Below, one piece after another: positions 1 to 14,800 of a DNA stretch of 47,336 nt. The position numbers were made by a program, and so were the translations under genes. A model generated the notes under the pieces. That model searched no databases. It saw only the letters and a program-made list of their open reading frames with translations, and had not been told where the DNA came from. Source of the stretch: Azolla pinnata (lineage: Eukaryota > Streptophyta > Polypodiopsida > Salviniales > Salviniaceae); assembly GCA_037176905.1 (NCBI GenBank), contig JBBBWG010030842.1, forward strand, positions 1-47,336, read 5' to 3'. How positions within the stretch are numbered: position 1 is the stretch's first letter; every line of letters starts with the position of its first letter.

Positions 1-2135
1 CCGCGGGACGCCCGTGTGCTCCCGACAGGTCTCCATCTCGCAGCCGCCGTGTATCTCTCCTTCTGTAACATCTTGGGCCTTCTTGCAAACTGTGTTTCCT
101 TGGATCTCTGTGTCAGCTGTCTTTCAGCTTTCTCTCTCTCTCTCTCTCCCTCTCTCTCCTACATTCCTTGGTCCAGGACCCCGGTGGTCCCGCCCCTTTC
201 GACAGCACGCGCGGAACAACGCGACAACGTAAACCAACCCGCATGAGGATTAGTAACCTGCCTAACCTTGCTTTACCGATACACTGGCCCTCCCTCCTTA
301 ACCTTATATGAATATATATATTAGCCTAACGCCTAAACCCTAACAATATATTAACCCCGGCATCAACCTTAAAAACTTTCATACAGTATTGCTAACCCTA
401 CACCAATTCATTAACCGCACTTGCGTGCTATTAATAACTCTGGCAAAATGCTCTAATCTTGTGAAACGAAACTAACTAGGACTCTCTTATAACCTTGTCT
501 TATAGGATCCCTATATAATTAGAGAAAGTGAGGTTTCAAAATTTTAAAGAACTCCATAGAAAGTCTCTTGATCCTCTAGCTTGCTTCTTGGAAATCAACA
601 GGCATGGATTTAAAGTTGTTTGAGGATGATTGGGTATCTAAGGAGAATGAATCCCAAACCTTGATATGCATGAGTTTTAATGCATTCAAAATCTTTATCA
701 ACGTGTGGAAAAGAGAAATTTGAAGAAATTATTGAATCCTCGTGAAGCATCAATGAATTAGTGAATTATCCAAAGCTTCTTATGTTCCTATTTACTAAAT
801 GCTTTGGTTTAGATCATGCATGTTTTTCCATTTATTTATTGAAATATCCTTCTCAATTATTTAATAGGAAAAACCAATAAAAAACCAAGAAATACTTCAA
901 TGCCATAGAAAATATTCCACCCACCCACCTAACGGTGAAGGAAATAAAAAACACAGTGGCTTATATATCCAACATGGTGACCTATCTACATGTGCTTTTA
1001 ATCATGCATGTTACAAACTCACATAGGAAATTATAATTGTTGATTTGAAGATGTAAAAATTGTAATTGTTTGATGAGTCGAAAGATCGAGCATGTGATCC
1101 TACAATCGAGAATCAGGTAGATGTTCTCTGTGTAAACTATTGTTGGACCATCGAAAGCTTGATTCTATTGTTAGATGAGCGCAAGATAGTCCAAGGGATT
1201 TTAAAGGGATGTCACTGGACTTTGTTAAATCAAGGACCATATTGCATTATGAGGGCTTTTCTTGAGGCCAATGCTTGAAATCAAACAAATATTGATAATA
1301 TACTGATTGGGTTTGGTGTTGGAGATGGGATCAAACTGACCATTCAACCAAAGTACACGACAAGGCAAGACTGAGTAGAACATATTGTGAGGTAGGGAGG
1401 AGGAGGAATCAAGAATGTGAGAAAAAAAAAAACTGCCCTTACAAGAAACAAAAAAACAAAAAAGAATAGAGAGCAAACGCCGCCACAAGAATCATTGTTA
1501 GCCCGTGGCTTCATACGAAGAAAAAAGGTTGCAATAAGAAAGACCAAACAAAATTCTGCAGGTACAAATTGAATCCGGTGAAGATTCCCAATTGAATGAA
1601 ACTAGCAGATACTACGACAATCAGGAAGTATAGATATATTATTATGGGAGGAGGTCGATCGTGATTTTCTGTTGTTTTTCGTGCATGTTCCACATCATTT
1701 TCGTGCGTTTGGTTTCGTGTCTTTTTAGGTGGACGAAAGCTTTCGGGCGAACAATCGCTCCAAACGAGAGACTATGGTTACTCTAATTTTTTCTGGATGC
1801 CAAACATAATGTTGATGTGTTTTAATAACAAACACACAAATCAAGCAACTCTTGTTTTGTAACAAGTAACAACCCCATCTCGGATTTCATGGCCTTTTTA
1901 CCCATGTCTTTGCATCCGGCATGGCTTGTCGGTGTGCATGAGCTTTCGTAGCCTCTAAACTCGTCAATATCTTTTTGTTTCGTGTCCATGTGTGATTGGT
2001 TCAGAAGCTTGAACTATAACGACAATTCCGATGCAATATATTTTGATGTTCTCACATTCATGACCGACCATACAAATATAATATCATCATTAGCCAATAT
2101 ACAATGACCCAATCTATCTATAAGGCAGTTGTTCA
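1..2135. other. 3' flank, no gene recognised
   Basis: The first 240 bases are GC-richer than the rest and hold a CT microsatellite (130-159). From about 300 to 420 the sequence is rich in CTAACC and CCTAAACCCTAA-like words, but not in register. The remainder is AT-rich with only short chance open frames. Confidence 0.6.
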
Positions 2136-2480
2136 AAGCCTTGACCTTGGGGTTACAGATTAGGGCAATGTCCTTGACTTAAGTGACCTCAAGATACATA
2201 CCAAATCAATGGCCTCGAACTTAAGGCACATATTGGCCCAAAGGCCTTGTTAAACCTAGTTGGACCTTAAGATACATAGTGTGGGTCAATGACCTTGACC
2301 TTGGTGACCTTAGGGTACATACCGTGTCAATGCCTTGACCTTGGTGACCTTACGATACATACCTGGTGAGCTTAAGATACATCTTGGGTCAATGCCTTGA
2401 CCTAGGTGAGCTTTAGAGACATTGGGTCAATGCCTTGACCTAGGTGAGCTTAAGATTCATCTTGGCTCAATGCCTTCACC
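2136..2480. repeat. Degenerate minisatellite, unit about 40-47 bp, 3' flank
   Basis: The core GGTCAATGCCTTGACC, TTGGTGACCTTA or TAGGTGAGCTTA, and AGATACAT recurs six to eight times with shortened and rearranged units. The clearest copies lie between 2280 and 2480. Confidence 0.8.
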
Positions 2481-2741
2481 TTCATTTGGTCCATATTTGG
2501 TCAATGCCTTGCTTGACTCACCTTCGGATGCATCTTTGGGTCGATGCCATGGTCTTCGGATGCACCTTGGGTCGAATGCCCTTGAGCTTGCCTATCGATC
2601 GAATACACGGCAAAAATTGCATGCAATCTTGAACAATGTTCAGCAGCTGAACATATTTGGATTTGACCTGGATGAGCATCCAAATAGGATTGCCAGATTT
2701 CATCAACTCAGAGAAGGGAACCTGATCCAAAGTGTGTACAA

Positions 2742-2788
2742 GCAGCAACCAGCAGCGGCAACCAGCAGCAGCAACCAGCAGCAGAGAG
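2742..2788. repeat. CAG/CAA-rich tract in the likely 3' UTR
   Basis: AGCAGCAACCAGCAGCGGCA and its continuation form an imperfect repeat starting about 40 bases past the dynein stop codon. On the gene strand it is CTG- and GTT-rich. No clear AATAAA signal was found downstream within the first several hundred bases. Confidence 0.7.
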
Positions 2789-2825
2789 AAGATGAAGAGG
2801 AATGATTTTTGTATTATACATATGG

Positions 2826-5800
2826 TCACTGGTCGATGTTGAGGCAGAGGGCTACTCCTTGAAGGATCCAGTGTGATGCATGCTGGCTTGTTGCCAAGTC
2901 TGCCTCCAACACTAGTCCCACTCCCATTGCATTCCTGCGTGATTGCGTCACGTACACCGGGGTCTTGAACGTATTTTGCAGCTTGATTTTAGTTGCCTCT
3001 ACAGGGATGATCTGCAGCAATGGAAGCTCCACTACCAGTTGCTTTGGGTTCTGTCAGGGAGCAACACCACAAAGAAGTTCATGTGATGGAAGGAACAGGA
3101 TTTATCGTTCATTCTTTTCCTTCTACAAGAAAAGGGTCCCCCTCCATTAGTTAAAAATTCGACAGAATCTGGTGATCAGAATACATCGCATTTCAAGGAT
3201 TCCAAATATGGATAGAATTTCCCAGCCTACACATTCCTTGCACTCTGTGGTGGAAAGAGAAAGGTGGAAAAGAAGCAGATCTTCAGGCAACCAGGATCTT
3301 TTAAGACCTACGTTTCATGGCCTATTCCAAGAATTTGGTTTGAACATCTGATTGTGCGGAATTTCCATTGCTTCAATCGTTTGGTTCAGTTCTCTGTACA
3401 GAATTTCAGTCTACATGCTACCATACTATTCCAATATTTTTTACTTTGGTTGCTCTGTAAATCTCTACACTGATATTTCAGAAATTTACTCCAGTAAGCG
3501 TTTTAATCTGTACACTTGACTGACATGCTATTTCAGAAATTTACTCCAGTAGGAGATTGGAGCATAAGCTACTGTTTTTGACATTCAGCTCAGTTGTCAC
3601 GGAATATAGTCTGACAGTGAAGAATTAAGATCTACAACGGTTGGAAATCTCGGTTTCAGCTTGACTTAATATTTGTTAAGAGAGAGTACCTGGTACTTGA
3701 GCTCTGATTTGTTTAAATCCCAGTCGGCTCCTTCCAAGTACAGCCCTGTTATGTAGCATCCATGTTTTGGTTTTTCTTTCACTTCCGATTCATGTACAAA
3801 CTTAGTAACCTGCTCACAGAGTGGTAAAATTAATCAAATCCGAATGTAGAAGGAGAAAAGATGAAAATATATGTGAAAGGAAGAAAAAAAACCCATGTAG
3901 AAAGCAAATCATAACAAGCTGAAAATGAGTAATCTGCCCATGGATAGTGGTATAGTTTAAAATGGGATACACAGAACCACCTGCTTATTAATAGAGGTCT
4001 ATTTAGACATCTACAGGAAAGGTGAAGTAAGAAAAAAAATCACGTTCTTAACAATCTCTTGTGCAGAAAGAAAGAAAGAAAGATGAATTTGCATAGTTTA
4101 AGCATAAAAATAGCCTCTAAGAACAAACAAAAGGTTGCATCTTGTGTTAAATTGTTGTGTCATCCTGTGAATAAACCAAAATATTAGTGCGACTGGATAT
4201 AACTGGATATACATGTAAGGTTCCTCAAAAGATCCTCATTTGGATTGACATGCTTTATGAGATAGAATGGAGATAAAGAGCTTTGTGATGATTCTTTGGT
4301 AATGTGCTCTTCGTTGTGTCTCTTGATTCTAGAAAGAACAGTTCACGCCACCATCACTCTTTAGTGTCACATAAGTAAAGAAACAATGTTATTTCTCCCG
4401 TCTTTCATTACAAAAGGCGCGATGGAAAAGATAGAAATATTATGCTTCCATTCTATGATGGCATTTATCTGATTGGCCTATTAGCATGTTTTTCTCTTTC
4501 AATCTCTCATTGATTTCACAAGGTCGGAGCTGCTCATAACGGATTGATTTGTCTAAAAGGAGAGCCTCATAATGGACAATCTTGCTATCAATAGATGTTC
4601 CAGAGTGAATCTATGTCCTTTTATTCACGGTCAACTGGGGACAATCCAATAATTAGGGTACATGATACTCGTCAATTTGATACTGGGGACAATCCACAGT
4701 TTGTGAACTGCAGCACTAAGTGCTGCATATCCACAAGAAAGCCCAAAACACAAAGCAAACAGCTGAGTTAACAGTGCACCGAATAACCACAAATTAGTTC
4801 ATAGCTGTAGGGAAGGGACTACAGATGCATATGAACGTGATCTTCAGCACCAACAGCTGCATATCCACAACAAAGTCCACTACGCAGCCTCCCATACTCC
4901 AGGTAGGTCCTCTACGTATGAGATATCTCCACTAAGCATGCTGTCAAACCTCAGCATGATTTCTTATCTCATCAGTATAAGACCTCGTGAGATGGGCATC
5001 CTTGTTTTTCTCCAACCATGCAAATTGGGCCTTTGGAGATCGTACATATTTCATGGCACTCAGTATAGAGCATACCTACTGGGATGCTGCTTGAGCAATG
5101 TACACAAGGCTTTCCAGAAAGAAAGCAGGACTCAGCAGTTAGCTGAGCGACTTAAAGTTATGTTCTCCTTTTGAAAACCTGCTTGTCTAAATCAATGGCA
5201 GCCATTCCTTTGCCCATATGCTCAATCCTGAACCTAAATCGAACTGGTTAGAGTCTAGGGTTTTGTCATTATTTCCGATCGTTAACAATGAAGTAGGGGC
5301 CAATCGCTATTTTCTTTAAGAAATTCAAAAAAGCATGTTCAAACAGAAGAGATAAGAAGAAAACATAGAAAATTTGTGTACTTCAGCTCATGAGAAACTG
5401 TATGCTTTGGGGGTTTTCACAGGTAAAAAGGAGAAAAAACATAAGAAAGCTTACTTTGGTATATATAGTGGATTTATCCAGAGGCCAGCCACAATCTCGA
5501 CATGCTGTTTGAACTAGTGCAGCAATGTAAGTCTCGGGAATGTGGAGACCTGACAGCCACATGACTTTTGGTTCACCATTTTCAACCCAAATTTTGTATT
5601 GAGCATATCTCCGGAGCAGCCAAGTTATCCATGGAGAGAGCATTTTTTCAGTCTGTGAATAGACTGTTTAATTTAGAAGTCTGTTTCATTTTTTTGCAAG
5701 AATAAATTCTTTAGATTACGAACAACCATACTTTTCCCCGAGTAGAATTTGATCAGGATTCATAACGGATTAATTTCTATCATTGGCCTCACATAGATGA

Positions 5801-8800
5801 TATAAGGAATCAAAGACAAAGATCCATATGGTTGCTGTACAGTTAACACTAAGCTGTGTTCCTTAAAAGTAAAAATCAAAGAGAGGTACCTGTGGAGTTA
5901 ATTTTCTCCATAAAGCTGGAAGTTGGCCATTGTAAAGCGCACTTGATAAATCATCAAGATCTCTACTCATGCCGATTTCTCCTGCCAATGCTTTCTTCAG
6001 CTTATATAGACTCTCTTCCATGCATATTACTAATTTGTTCCACCTTTCTAGCTCTTGTAATAATACCACCTGTGGAATTGTTTTCCATAAGCACTGCTAA
6101 ACTTGTAAGAAGAAATTTTAATTTCAATTTATATGAATGCAGTGGAGATGCACACCTGGACTGGAGTTGGTGTTCCCATTTCTTTCTTTATTTTTGGAAG
6201 GTCAAACGGTTTAGGAAGCTTTGCCAATAGGTCAACCGCAATGCTAGAAATAGCTTCCTCTCTTCGAAGGCCTCCTTGATTGTCTCCTCCCTGGGGTTGC
6301 AGGCTTACCAAGTCTCTCCATAGTGTTTTCGTTGTGATCGTGTAATAGCTGATGTCAGCATTTGCATGCAGACCAAAGACCTCAGGTGTTTGAACCAAGG
6401 GTAGAGAATCTATGTAAGAGGTATAATTTTCCTTGGGACCAGCATCAGGAACCTTATATACAGTTCCCTCTGATCCAGTAAAGAATGCAAAAGGGTGGTA
6501 TGGATCAAAAAGGAAATCACCAAGATACTCCTCCAAATAGGTCTTCAATATTCTTCGGTCAAAAGAATCTGAAACACGACCGCCATACATAGCTTCACCA
6601 ATAAGATATCTGAGAGTACCCCATGGAATAGTGTCGTCCTTATTATCCCAAGTTTTTTGCAGGTATGTTGCAATCAATAGTAGACTGTATATGAAAGATC
6701 ACAAAAGAGGTAAGGAGACAACTTCCGAGATATTTGTGAAACATGAGAAGCTACATAAACGCAGTATAACTCCCATTTATTAAATGATGTAATATTAAAA
6801 TGAAAAGTTATAGAAGGTGACCTGATTCGTAAATCTGTCTCATTAAAATCATAGGGTACATTCCATCCAAGCCTACCGTATTTGCGACGCTCTTGTACCA
6901 CCGCATGGAAAAATGTCAAGACATAAACCTATGCAGAGGCAAGATGCACGTATGAGCATTAGCTATGAAGTTCATTTGCATGATTTGTAATCAATATAGG
7001 GTTATTTGAGGACATTACGAATGACAATGATCCACTTTGCTATAATCATTCAGCATCCATACCACAGAATGGGATGTGCATAAAAGGTTCTCCTGATTTT
7101 ATAAGTTTATAATTTGACATATGGCATGTGTAAATTAAAATAGACATGTCAAACTGATAAAAGTTCAATTGTAAATTGTCACAAGATCTGGCTACAGCTG
7201 TAGAAAATATGCTGGCAAGGAGCAAGAGATGGCCCTATTAGTAACTTTCAAAAAGTATAACACATATAAATGATTCTATTTCAGAGCTCTTTATTGCAGC
7301 TTTCTTTTTGTTGGAAAGGCTTCTCCTCTAAAGTCGAGTTATGAGATTTCTTGTACAATCTTTAAAAGCTGTGATAAAATTTATTCCAGATGGCAATTTC
7401 AACTCGCTTGACACTAAAAATTTATGCATTACTGCTAGCGTTCCGGGTCAACTAGCAACCTATCCAATTATCTTTATAGCTCATGTATCAAATCGAACAA
7501 AAAATATTTTCAGTGCTCAAATTTTCAAGTCATTATAGCTTAATTACAGAATTTGATAATTTTCTAGGTACCTGAGTGCGAAAAGCCCAATGAGGGCAAT
7601 CCGAAAGCATCTCATCACTGATTTTGGCATATGAAGATCTCATGTTCAACTTGAGTCCATTTGGAGGTTCTGTTACTACTTTCAGGCTTCTTTGTAACAC
7701 TCCAAGCGGGAAAACAGAGGTTGGTTCTGTGGTCAACCAGAGTCTGAAGTCGACGTGTGGTTTTTGAAGCTTTTCTAATATTTTTTCTAGAGTTTTAAGC
7801 CATGAAGGAAGCAGGTGGCAATTTTGTAACATCACCCAAAGACCTCGTGCAGCACCACCTTCAAGAGTCTCTTGGGCTTTTGGTCCCATTCCTTGACCAA
7901 GTGCCATATATTTGAGTTTTGTACCTGCTTTGAACCCCATTTCCTCACCTAGCTTGAAGACATCAAATGCTGGATCTGCTCCTGGGCTAAGAATAAAGAC
8001 AACAGGAGTAAAAGGAGAACTCTGCCTATGGATATTTTGGTAGTCCAGCATTGGTGGAGTAACATATTTTTCACCTAGTTGTTCCATCACATATTTCTGC
8101 AGAAGAAAAAATGATAAAACGAAGTAAGCTATATATCATGAATGTTAGTGCTACTGTAATCTCCTTATGAATAGTGTCAAGTTCAGTTCAAATATTTGAA
8201 AGTGAATCGATCACATTTCGTGGAAGTAACACCCCAGAAGTATATCTATGACACCCTCAGAATAGGCATTGAAAAGTCTTTAACATTCAGAGACCCAACA
8301 CTAACTCCATGTATTCTGTCTTAAAAAGTTTGATAGATAGTCTTCAAACCACTTTGCTCACCACAATGTTAGAAGGACAACGAAATGCTACTAGAATAAT
8401 CTCTAAAACAAGGGACTGAAATCTCCACCTCCAAAATCTCTTATACAAGCCTTGAGAAGAATAGGAAATTACTTGACCATTGTATGTGCAAAAAATCGGA
8501 AACTACAGAGAACAGCGACAAGACACCACACCATCTTATATCATTCATGGTAGAGGTGACATAACTAAGAACAATCCTCCTAAGAGACCTTGCTTCTGTT
8601 CTTATGCATGTTCCCATCCCTGTTTTCAGATTTGCCATGTTTATAAATAATTTTCAACTTGATTTGGACAACATGTCTCATTGGTTCTCATCACTTCCAC
8701 TCCAAAAAGAATAAGAACTCTACTAAGGACGCAGAAAATTTCGTTCTTTTGAAACACTACTAGAATCATAAACTTCCCATATTTTATGAAATATGTTTAT

Positions 8801-11800
8801 AGGATTTTTTATGAAATATGTTTATAGGATTTTTTATGAAATATGTTTATAGGATTTTTTATGAATCTTTATATAATTTGTATTCAAATCCATAATATCT
8901 TCATTCATATTTGAAAAAATAAACCTATGTTTGTGTAGTTCATTACCGTAAGAGCAACAGTGATCCTATCGATTCGAAAACAGCGAAGTACAAGCAATTG
9001 TTCGAAGGTCTTCAGTTTTTCGCTTAGTCCTCCAGGAAGGGGGGATTCTTCTGGTTTTTCCTGTTCATACCATGTTCTCCAACTAGATTCATTGTTTTCT
9101 AGGTGTTCTGTGACCATAACAAACTGTGGACCTAGGGTTATCATCTGCACTATGTCTTTCCAGCCTTGGTCGGGGATCCAGTCATATGGTTTTGGTTTTT
9201 GGGCTTTCTCTAAAGATAGGTTTCCTTTCAAGAAGAACTCCAAATGCTGCCGATTGAGAAGGCTTTCACCATCTGCAATGCTAATTGTCATCTGGAAGGA
9301 AAGCATCAGCTTATGTTTTTCGAACAGCCCAGTGCACGTATAATTGTACACATCAAAAGTGAGGGCATCCACAATGTTCCGCAATCGACCTTCAAGTGTT
9401 GGATCCTGTTTACTTGTCTCAAGCGATATTTGAAATGTTTGAAGGAAGGAGGAGAGGGAATACTCATACATATTATTGATTGCAGATAGTGAGGACATAA
9501 CGAAGAAAAGAATAGTCCCCCTTTTAGCTGCAGGAGAATAGCGGAGTCGTAGCTGCATAAAACATTGAGCTGTTAAAGTTTTTGGCGTCAAAATTGTAAC
9601 ATTAGTTTGTCATATGATAGCAGAAAATTTCAAACAGTCTACCTGCTCAATCTCTTTGGCTGTTTCGCGTGCAAGCACTAGCTTTTGAGAGATTTCAGAT
9701 GCTTTTGATTTTGCACCTTCCAAAGTTGTCAATAGCTCTTCATTATCTAGTATATTTCCTGTAGAATTACTTAGTTCCTGCATAGAAAATTTCAAGAATA
9801 TCGTCATTTCGTGCATATGATGCATTCATCGATGCCATTGTCACATGCTAAGAAACATACTCGTAAAAGCGTATCCTCTAGGGTCTTCAGTAGACTTTTG
9901 TTATCACTACTCTCTCTTATCAGTATTTCACGTTGTTCTTCCAAGTCTGGCCTTTCATGTTTGACCTTCGAAACATTAAAGGTGAAGCAGAGATTTATTT
10001 CCCTCAAGTTCAAATATAGTTTATGATGTATTCACAAAAGGCTTGCTCGAGATTAAATAAAAGACATTCTTATTCTTGAGTTGTTCTTACTGTTTCATTT
10101 AGTAGCTGTGCCTGCAATCCTTGTTCTGTGACTGCATAATTGATTATCATCGTCTTCCCGGATATTTCTGGCCCATAATGAGGATTTGGCAGTTTCGAAA
10201 TTAGATAGAGTCGGAAATTGTCATCCTGAAAACATGGAATATCAATCACATTGGTATTGATGAAGGATATCTGTGTTTAACATCTATACTACCCCCCTCG
10301 ATGAAAAAGAAAACCGTCAATTGACAATCAAACATTACTCATTTATGCAAGATAATGGAAAATAGCTTTACCCATTCAACATCTTTATCACCGAGTTTCA
10401 CAGTTTTGCGTCCCCCTGGCAACGATGTTGTTGCCCTTTCGAGCACTGGATCGATGACTGGGTCAATATACTCATCCACATTTTCAAACATAAATGGAAA
10501 TCCATATTGAACTGCTAATTCGAGTTGCTTCAGGAAGTCTGCATCGTTAAAAGTCTTGATTCGTCCTTCAAGTAGTTTTCCTTCCTTTTTCTTTATCCAG
10601 TTAATTGCCTGCATATCGTTGAAATGTAGTGAGAAATACCTTAAATTCACAAAGACAATTTCTGTTTTCCTAAAATTAAGTGACATATATTCAGTTTGCC
10701 TTGAAATCAGATTTATGGGGGGTACTATAAGTCAATCAAGGATTACACAAATAGGGTCCCAAGCACAACGAAGCTCACAATAGCAACTTCTCCAGCACAA
10801 AGACATTAACCATATGGACCATGGTCTTTCAACCTTTCCGTCAACAGATTTGTATATACAACATCCTTTAGTAACTTTCATTTAATTACACTTATATTGG
10901 TTTCCTAATGTTCAAAAAAGATGACTTGAGACGTAATCTCCTATTAGATCTCAAATGGCGATGTTTGTATATCGTCCTTTGTTTCCAAGAAAGACACAGA
11001 GAACAAATTGGCATTTGGAGATCAACAACGCTTGGAACTGTTTTTTCTAGAACTTGACACGATGTAGGGAGAAGTTGTTGGACAACTATACCACCACAAA
11101 AGCTCGTCGACAAAGAACCATCATGTAGTTCTATTCCTCAGTCTCGTGTTATAAGTCAATGGACGTGTACAAACGAGACATCAGGCAATAGCAAAATTTC
11201 AGAAATATAGATCCCATTCACCTGGACCAGGAAATTGGCACCTTTATTTTCTACGGCTACAGGCAACCATCCTCATGATTGATAGCCCTTTTCCTGCTTC
11301 AGAGGTCTCCCAGTTTTTGGATCAGCCAATATTGGGAGAACGTTCAAAGGCAAATTTTCAACACTATTGGCATGATTTATAACTTGATTGTTGTCATGTG
11401 GAGGACCACTAAAAATTCACTCTTGACCTTGAGTGTGCTGATAACCACCATTCTTCAGTCGTTACTAGTTTTTTACTTTTTTTGTTTTTCTTTTCTAACA
11501 AGATACAAATTTGTATTAGTAGGACATAGAAAGTGTGCAAGGAAATTTTCTGTCATTAGAGTGCGATTAGATTAAAACTGAAAGACTATATCCATGAATT
11601 GCTTCAATGTCCATCATGTGGCTGTTCATATACTCAGTGGTGGCAATAAGAAAATCAGCACTAAACTAGCTACACTAGTTAGTTTGTTGTTCTCAATCAG
11701 GAGAGAACAACCTAAGATGTAATATCTCATTTGGTAGCACAGGAAATTTCAGCCACTTGAAAAACCTAAATCTTTCTTTTTAGCAAAACGACAAAGGCCT

Positions 11801-14800
11801 TATGTTGATAGATACTAACGCATTGACAGTTAGAACCACAATTTGAAGGTATGTTTTGAACGTAAATGAGTGCTCACCTGCATTTGAGGATCGATGCATA
11901 AAGGAAACCTTGATGCTCGTGTCGTGAGGATGCCATTTTGTATGGAGAGCTCGTTAGATGGAAGCCCTTGACTAACCCATCTACTGATTTCAACTTCATC
12001 TGTCAACAATGCTTCCAATCGAAATGGAGTGGTGACTGGGATCTCATTCATTCGTAAATTAACAAGCCATATATCTTGTATCATCCGTGTTCGAAAGTCT
12101 ATTGTGAATGCCCCAACATAGCTGAAATGCATCCAGTGACAGAAATTAATATTGTATCACAATGTTATTATCTCTACATTTTACACTTTTTGTGTACCTC
12201 AAGAAAGCTGAGCTAATCAAACAGTCTCCAAGAAGTTTCTCACGAGAGATACAAAGTTCCTCCACTTCCTTTGACCATCTTTCGTGCTCAGATGCCAAAC
12301 CTTCAATAAGCCGTGAGGCTGCATCAAGCCGCTTTTCCATGAGGTCTGCTTTTTTCTTCAAATCTTGCTGTTCTGCAGTGCTTGCTTCAAATTGAGTTCT
12401 TAAAACTCCCAGTTGCTTTGATAAGTCTTGTATCTGGAACAATTTGCATCACCTTACTGTCAATTTTAGCCATTATAATGTGATAGTGTTTTCTCTCCAG
12501 AAATATTTACCTCTTCCTGAATCTTTTCCAGCTCATTCATTGCATTTTTGAGATTTTTCTCAGCCGTAGCTACAGCTAAACGTTTTGGTTGTACAACTTT
12601 TGCAATATTGTTATAATTCATCATTGCCAATACCCAACGCAAAAGTCCAGCCCCAGCTGTTGATATATTCATCAATTCATCTATCGTGAGCTTTGGATCT
12701 TTGAAATATTCCTTTAGAGCTTTAATCTGATACATAAAATAGATATTGACTATCTCAGAAAATAAATTTCAAAAGCATGCTACTATCGTTCATTATTTTT
12801 TGAGCATGAGCATGAATAGCAAACAGGATAGGTTTATGTCCCATTCTATAGTGAAACAGAAGAAGAATTGCCATTTTGAATTAAGATACAACCTGCTTGT
12901 CAGTTATTGCATCTTTATCAAATTCCATTAAAGTTGCTAAAAAACGATTATCTGCCATCATCGCCTTTGCACCTTTCCAAGACACGTCTTTAATACCCCT
13001 TAGTATTACTACGCATTCACAAACCTGATAATCATACCATAATATTTGAGCTCACTTATCTGATCAGCATGTAGCTATGTGGTCTAAGAACAGTTTCCAA
13101 ATTTAAGAACCTTTTGGACAAGTATGTGAGGCTTGGCAAATGATCGGATCTCTGTGATTTCATCCTTCTTAAGATTGTTCAATGCCTCTGCTGCTGCCTC
13201 TAGAGCTGGAAGTGCTTCTACCAAAGCCTGCTCAGCTTCTACCTTTTCTCTGCCAATCACTTCACTTTGTCTCTCAAGATCTGCCTGCTTTTCTTGTGCA
13301 AAATTCTGTTTCAATTGCACCTCTGCTGTACTCCGGCTGCATTTCAGATATCAAGCTCCTGTTATTACATGATACTTCCTAGCAATAATCTACAGAACTA
13401 CATTTTATTAAAAATATTTTGTTTCCGTATATTCTTTAACCTTAGGGTTTATGGTTGACATGTTGACCATAAGATGCTATGTCAACGCATCCTAATATAA
13501 TTCAGCTATGGTTAACATCCTGACCATAGGATGCTATTTGAGATATTAAGATAGCCATTGGATTACCAACCCCAGTTACTATCCCAAGCTTCTTCCTATC
13601 CTATTATGTGTTGGGTGACATTAGAACACATTCATGGGACATCCAATTGAAATAACTTCTTATGCCTGAAGTTATGAAGTCTAGACTTGGCACTGCATGT
13701 GACTCATTTTAAACAAAGAAAGAAGGAACATTCCCCGAGCTAGATAGTCACTTCTACGATTGGTAACTTAGGTTAAGAGAAGACATGTCAATTTAAAAAA
13801 CATCCTTGAGATGACAAGAAAAGAAACTTAAGAAATTTAAGATGTGACTAGTATTACCTGATTACATCGAGTAATTGATTGCATTCGGTGGTCTTTGCAT
13901 CAACAATAATTTTTGCTTCAGCAAGGGTGACCTAAAAGAATAACCACTTATTTTAAGGATAATTTATTATCAATCTTATGCTTGATGCCAGACAGTAGAA
14001 GCACATACCTGCATTTCTGCCACTTCTTGCTTAGCTTGGATAAGTTTTCCAAGTCCTCCGGAAAGTCTTGCAGACATATCAGAGTTATTTTTACGACAGC
14101 TAGCAAGGGAATCACGATAATTCATAATGAAATCTAGAAAATTTTTGGGAGTCACATAATTATGCCGTCTAAGTTTCTGTTTGAATTCAATTGATTGCGA
14201 GGAAACTGTTGTATGAACCATAACCATGTGTTTGACAATAGATTCTCTCATGGAGTTAGGAATATCAACTTCATCCAAAAATACTGACGCAACTGAGTGC
14301 AAGGCCTCCTCCGGCCATGTGGTGAGCCAATCAATAACACAATTATTTACCTGTTTATCATCATTTATTGAAAAGAATTAAATACTGCTAGTAAATAATT
14401 TCCAGTTTCATAGCTTGATCTTCTATTTTTGTAGGTTGAATTCACAAACACTTGTTTTATTCCTTTACGTCAAGTGACAAAGAAAATTTCTTGTTTCCTT
14501 AAATATTTACCATTCCAGGAAAGTTGCGGCAACGAGTTCGGAGCATGTCACCAACTGGTGACATGGCCAATACAACATGGAGATTGCTACGACATCTTTT
14601 GATGAAGTAGCTCCAGCAATTCTCCTTTGTGTCAACAATACCATCAGCTGTTACTTGGTCTCTTATCTACAATTTAAAAGCAATAATTTTAATTTTCCTC
14701 ATCAGCATACTTCATTAGATAATTATTTAACGACAATTGCTACTGACAGAAAATGACTCCATCACAGAACAGGTTTTTTTTGTGGGATTTTACAGAATAC

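Larger units (their letters stand above)
2826..9552 (-). other. DNAH10: Exons 65-72: AAA6 and C-terminal domain, residues 3715-4543
   Basis: Exons: 8947-9552, 7572-8096, 6822-6928, 6156-6684, 5890-6069, 5455-5652, 3690-3809, 2826-3050. AAA6 begins [20 protein letters not shown] and includes [36 protein letters not shown] and [20 protein letters not shown]. The C-terminal domain holds [99 protein letters not shown] and [14 protein letters not shown]. It ends [15 protein letters not shown] and TGA, the normal dynein end. Exons 65, 66 and 68 (606, 525 and 529 nt) are much larger than the gene average of about 190 nt. Confidence 0.95.

Noticed and set aside
300..420. Telomere-like CCTAAACCCTAA words
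   Set aside because: Only one or two near-perfect units occur and the rest are irregular; not a telomere or interstitial telomeric array.
1066..1278. 70-codon plus-strand frame in the 3' flank
   Set aside because: No family resemblance and no support for expression signals around it.
2422..2805. 127-codon plus-strand frame ending in Gln-rich sequence
   Set aside because: It runs through the minisatellite and the CAG tract beside the dynein stop; no homology or gene-like composition.
4068..4083. GAAA microsatellite
   Set aside because: Only four units; too common in this AT-rich intron background to list as a feature.
8960..9343. 127-codon plus-strand frame
   Set aside because: Shadow of dynein exon 65 on the opposite strand.
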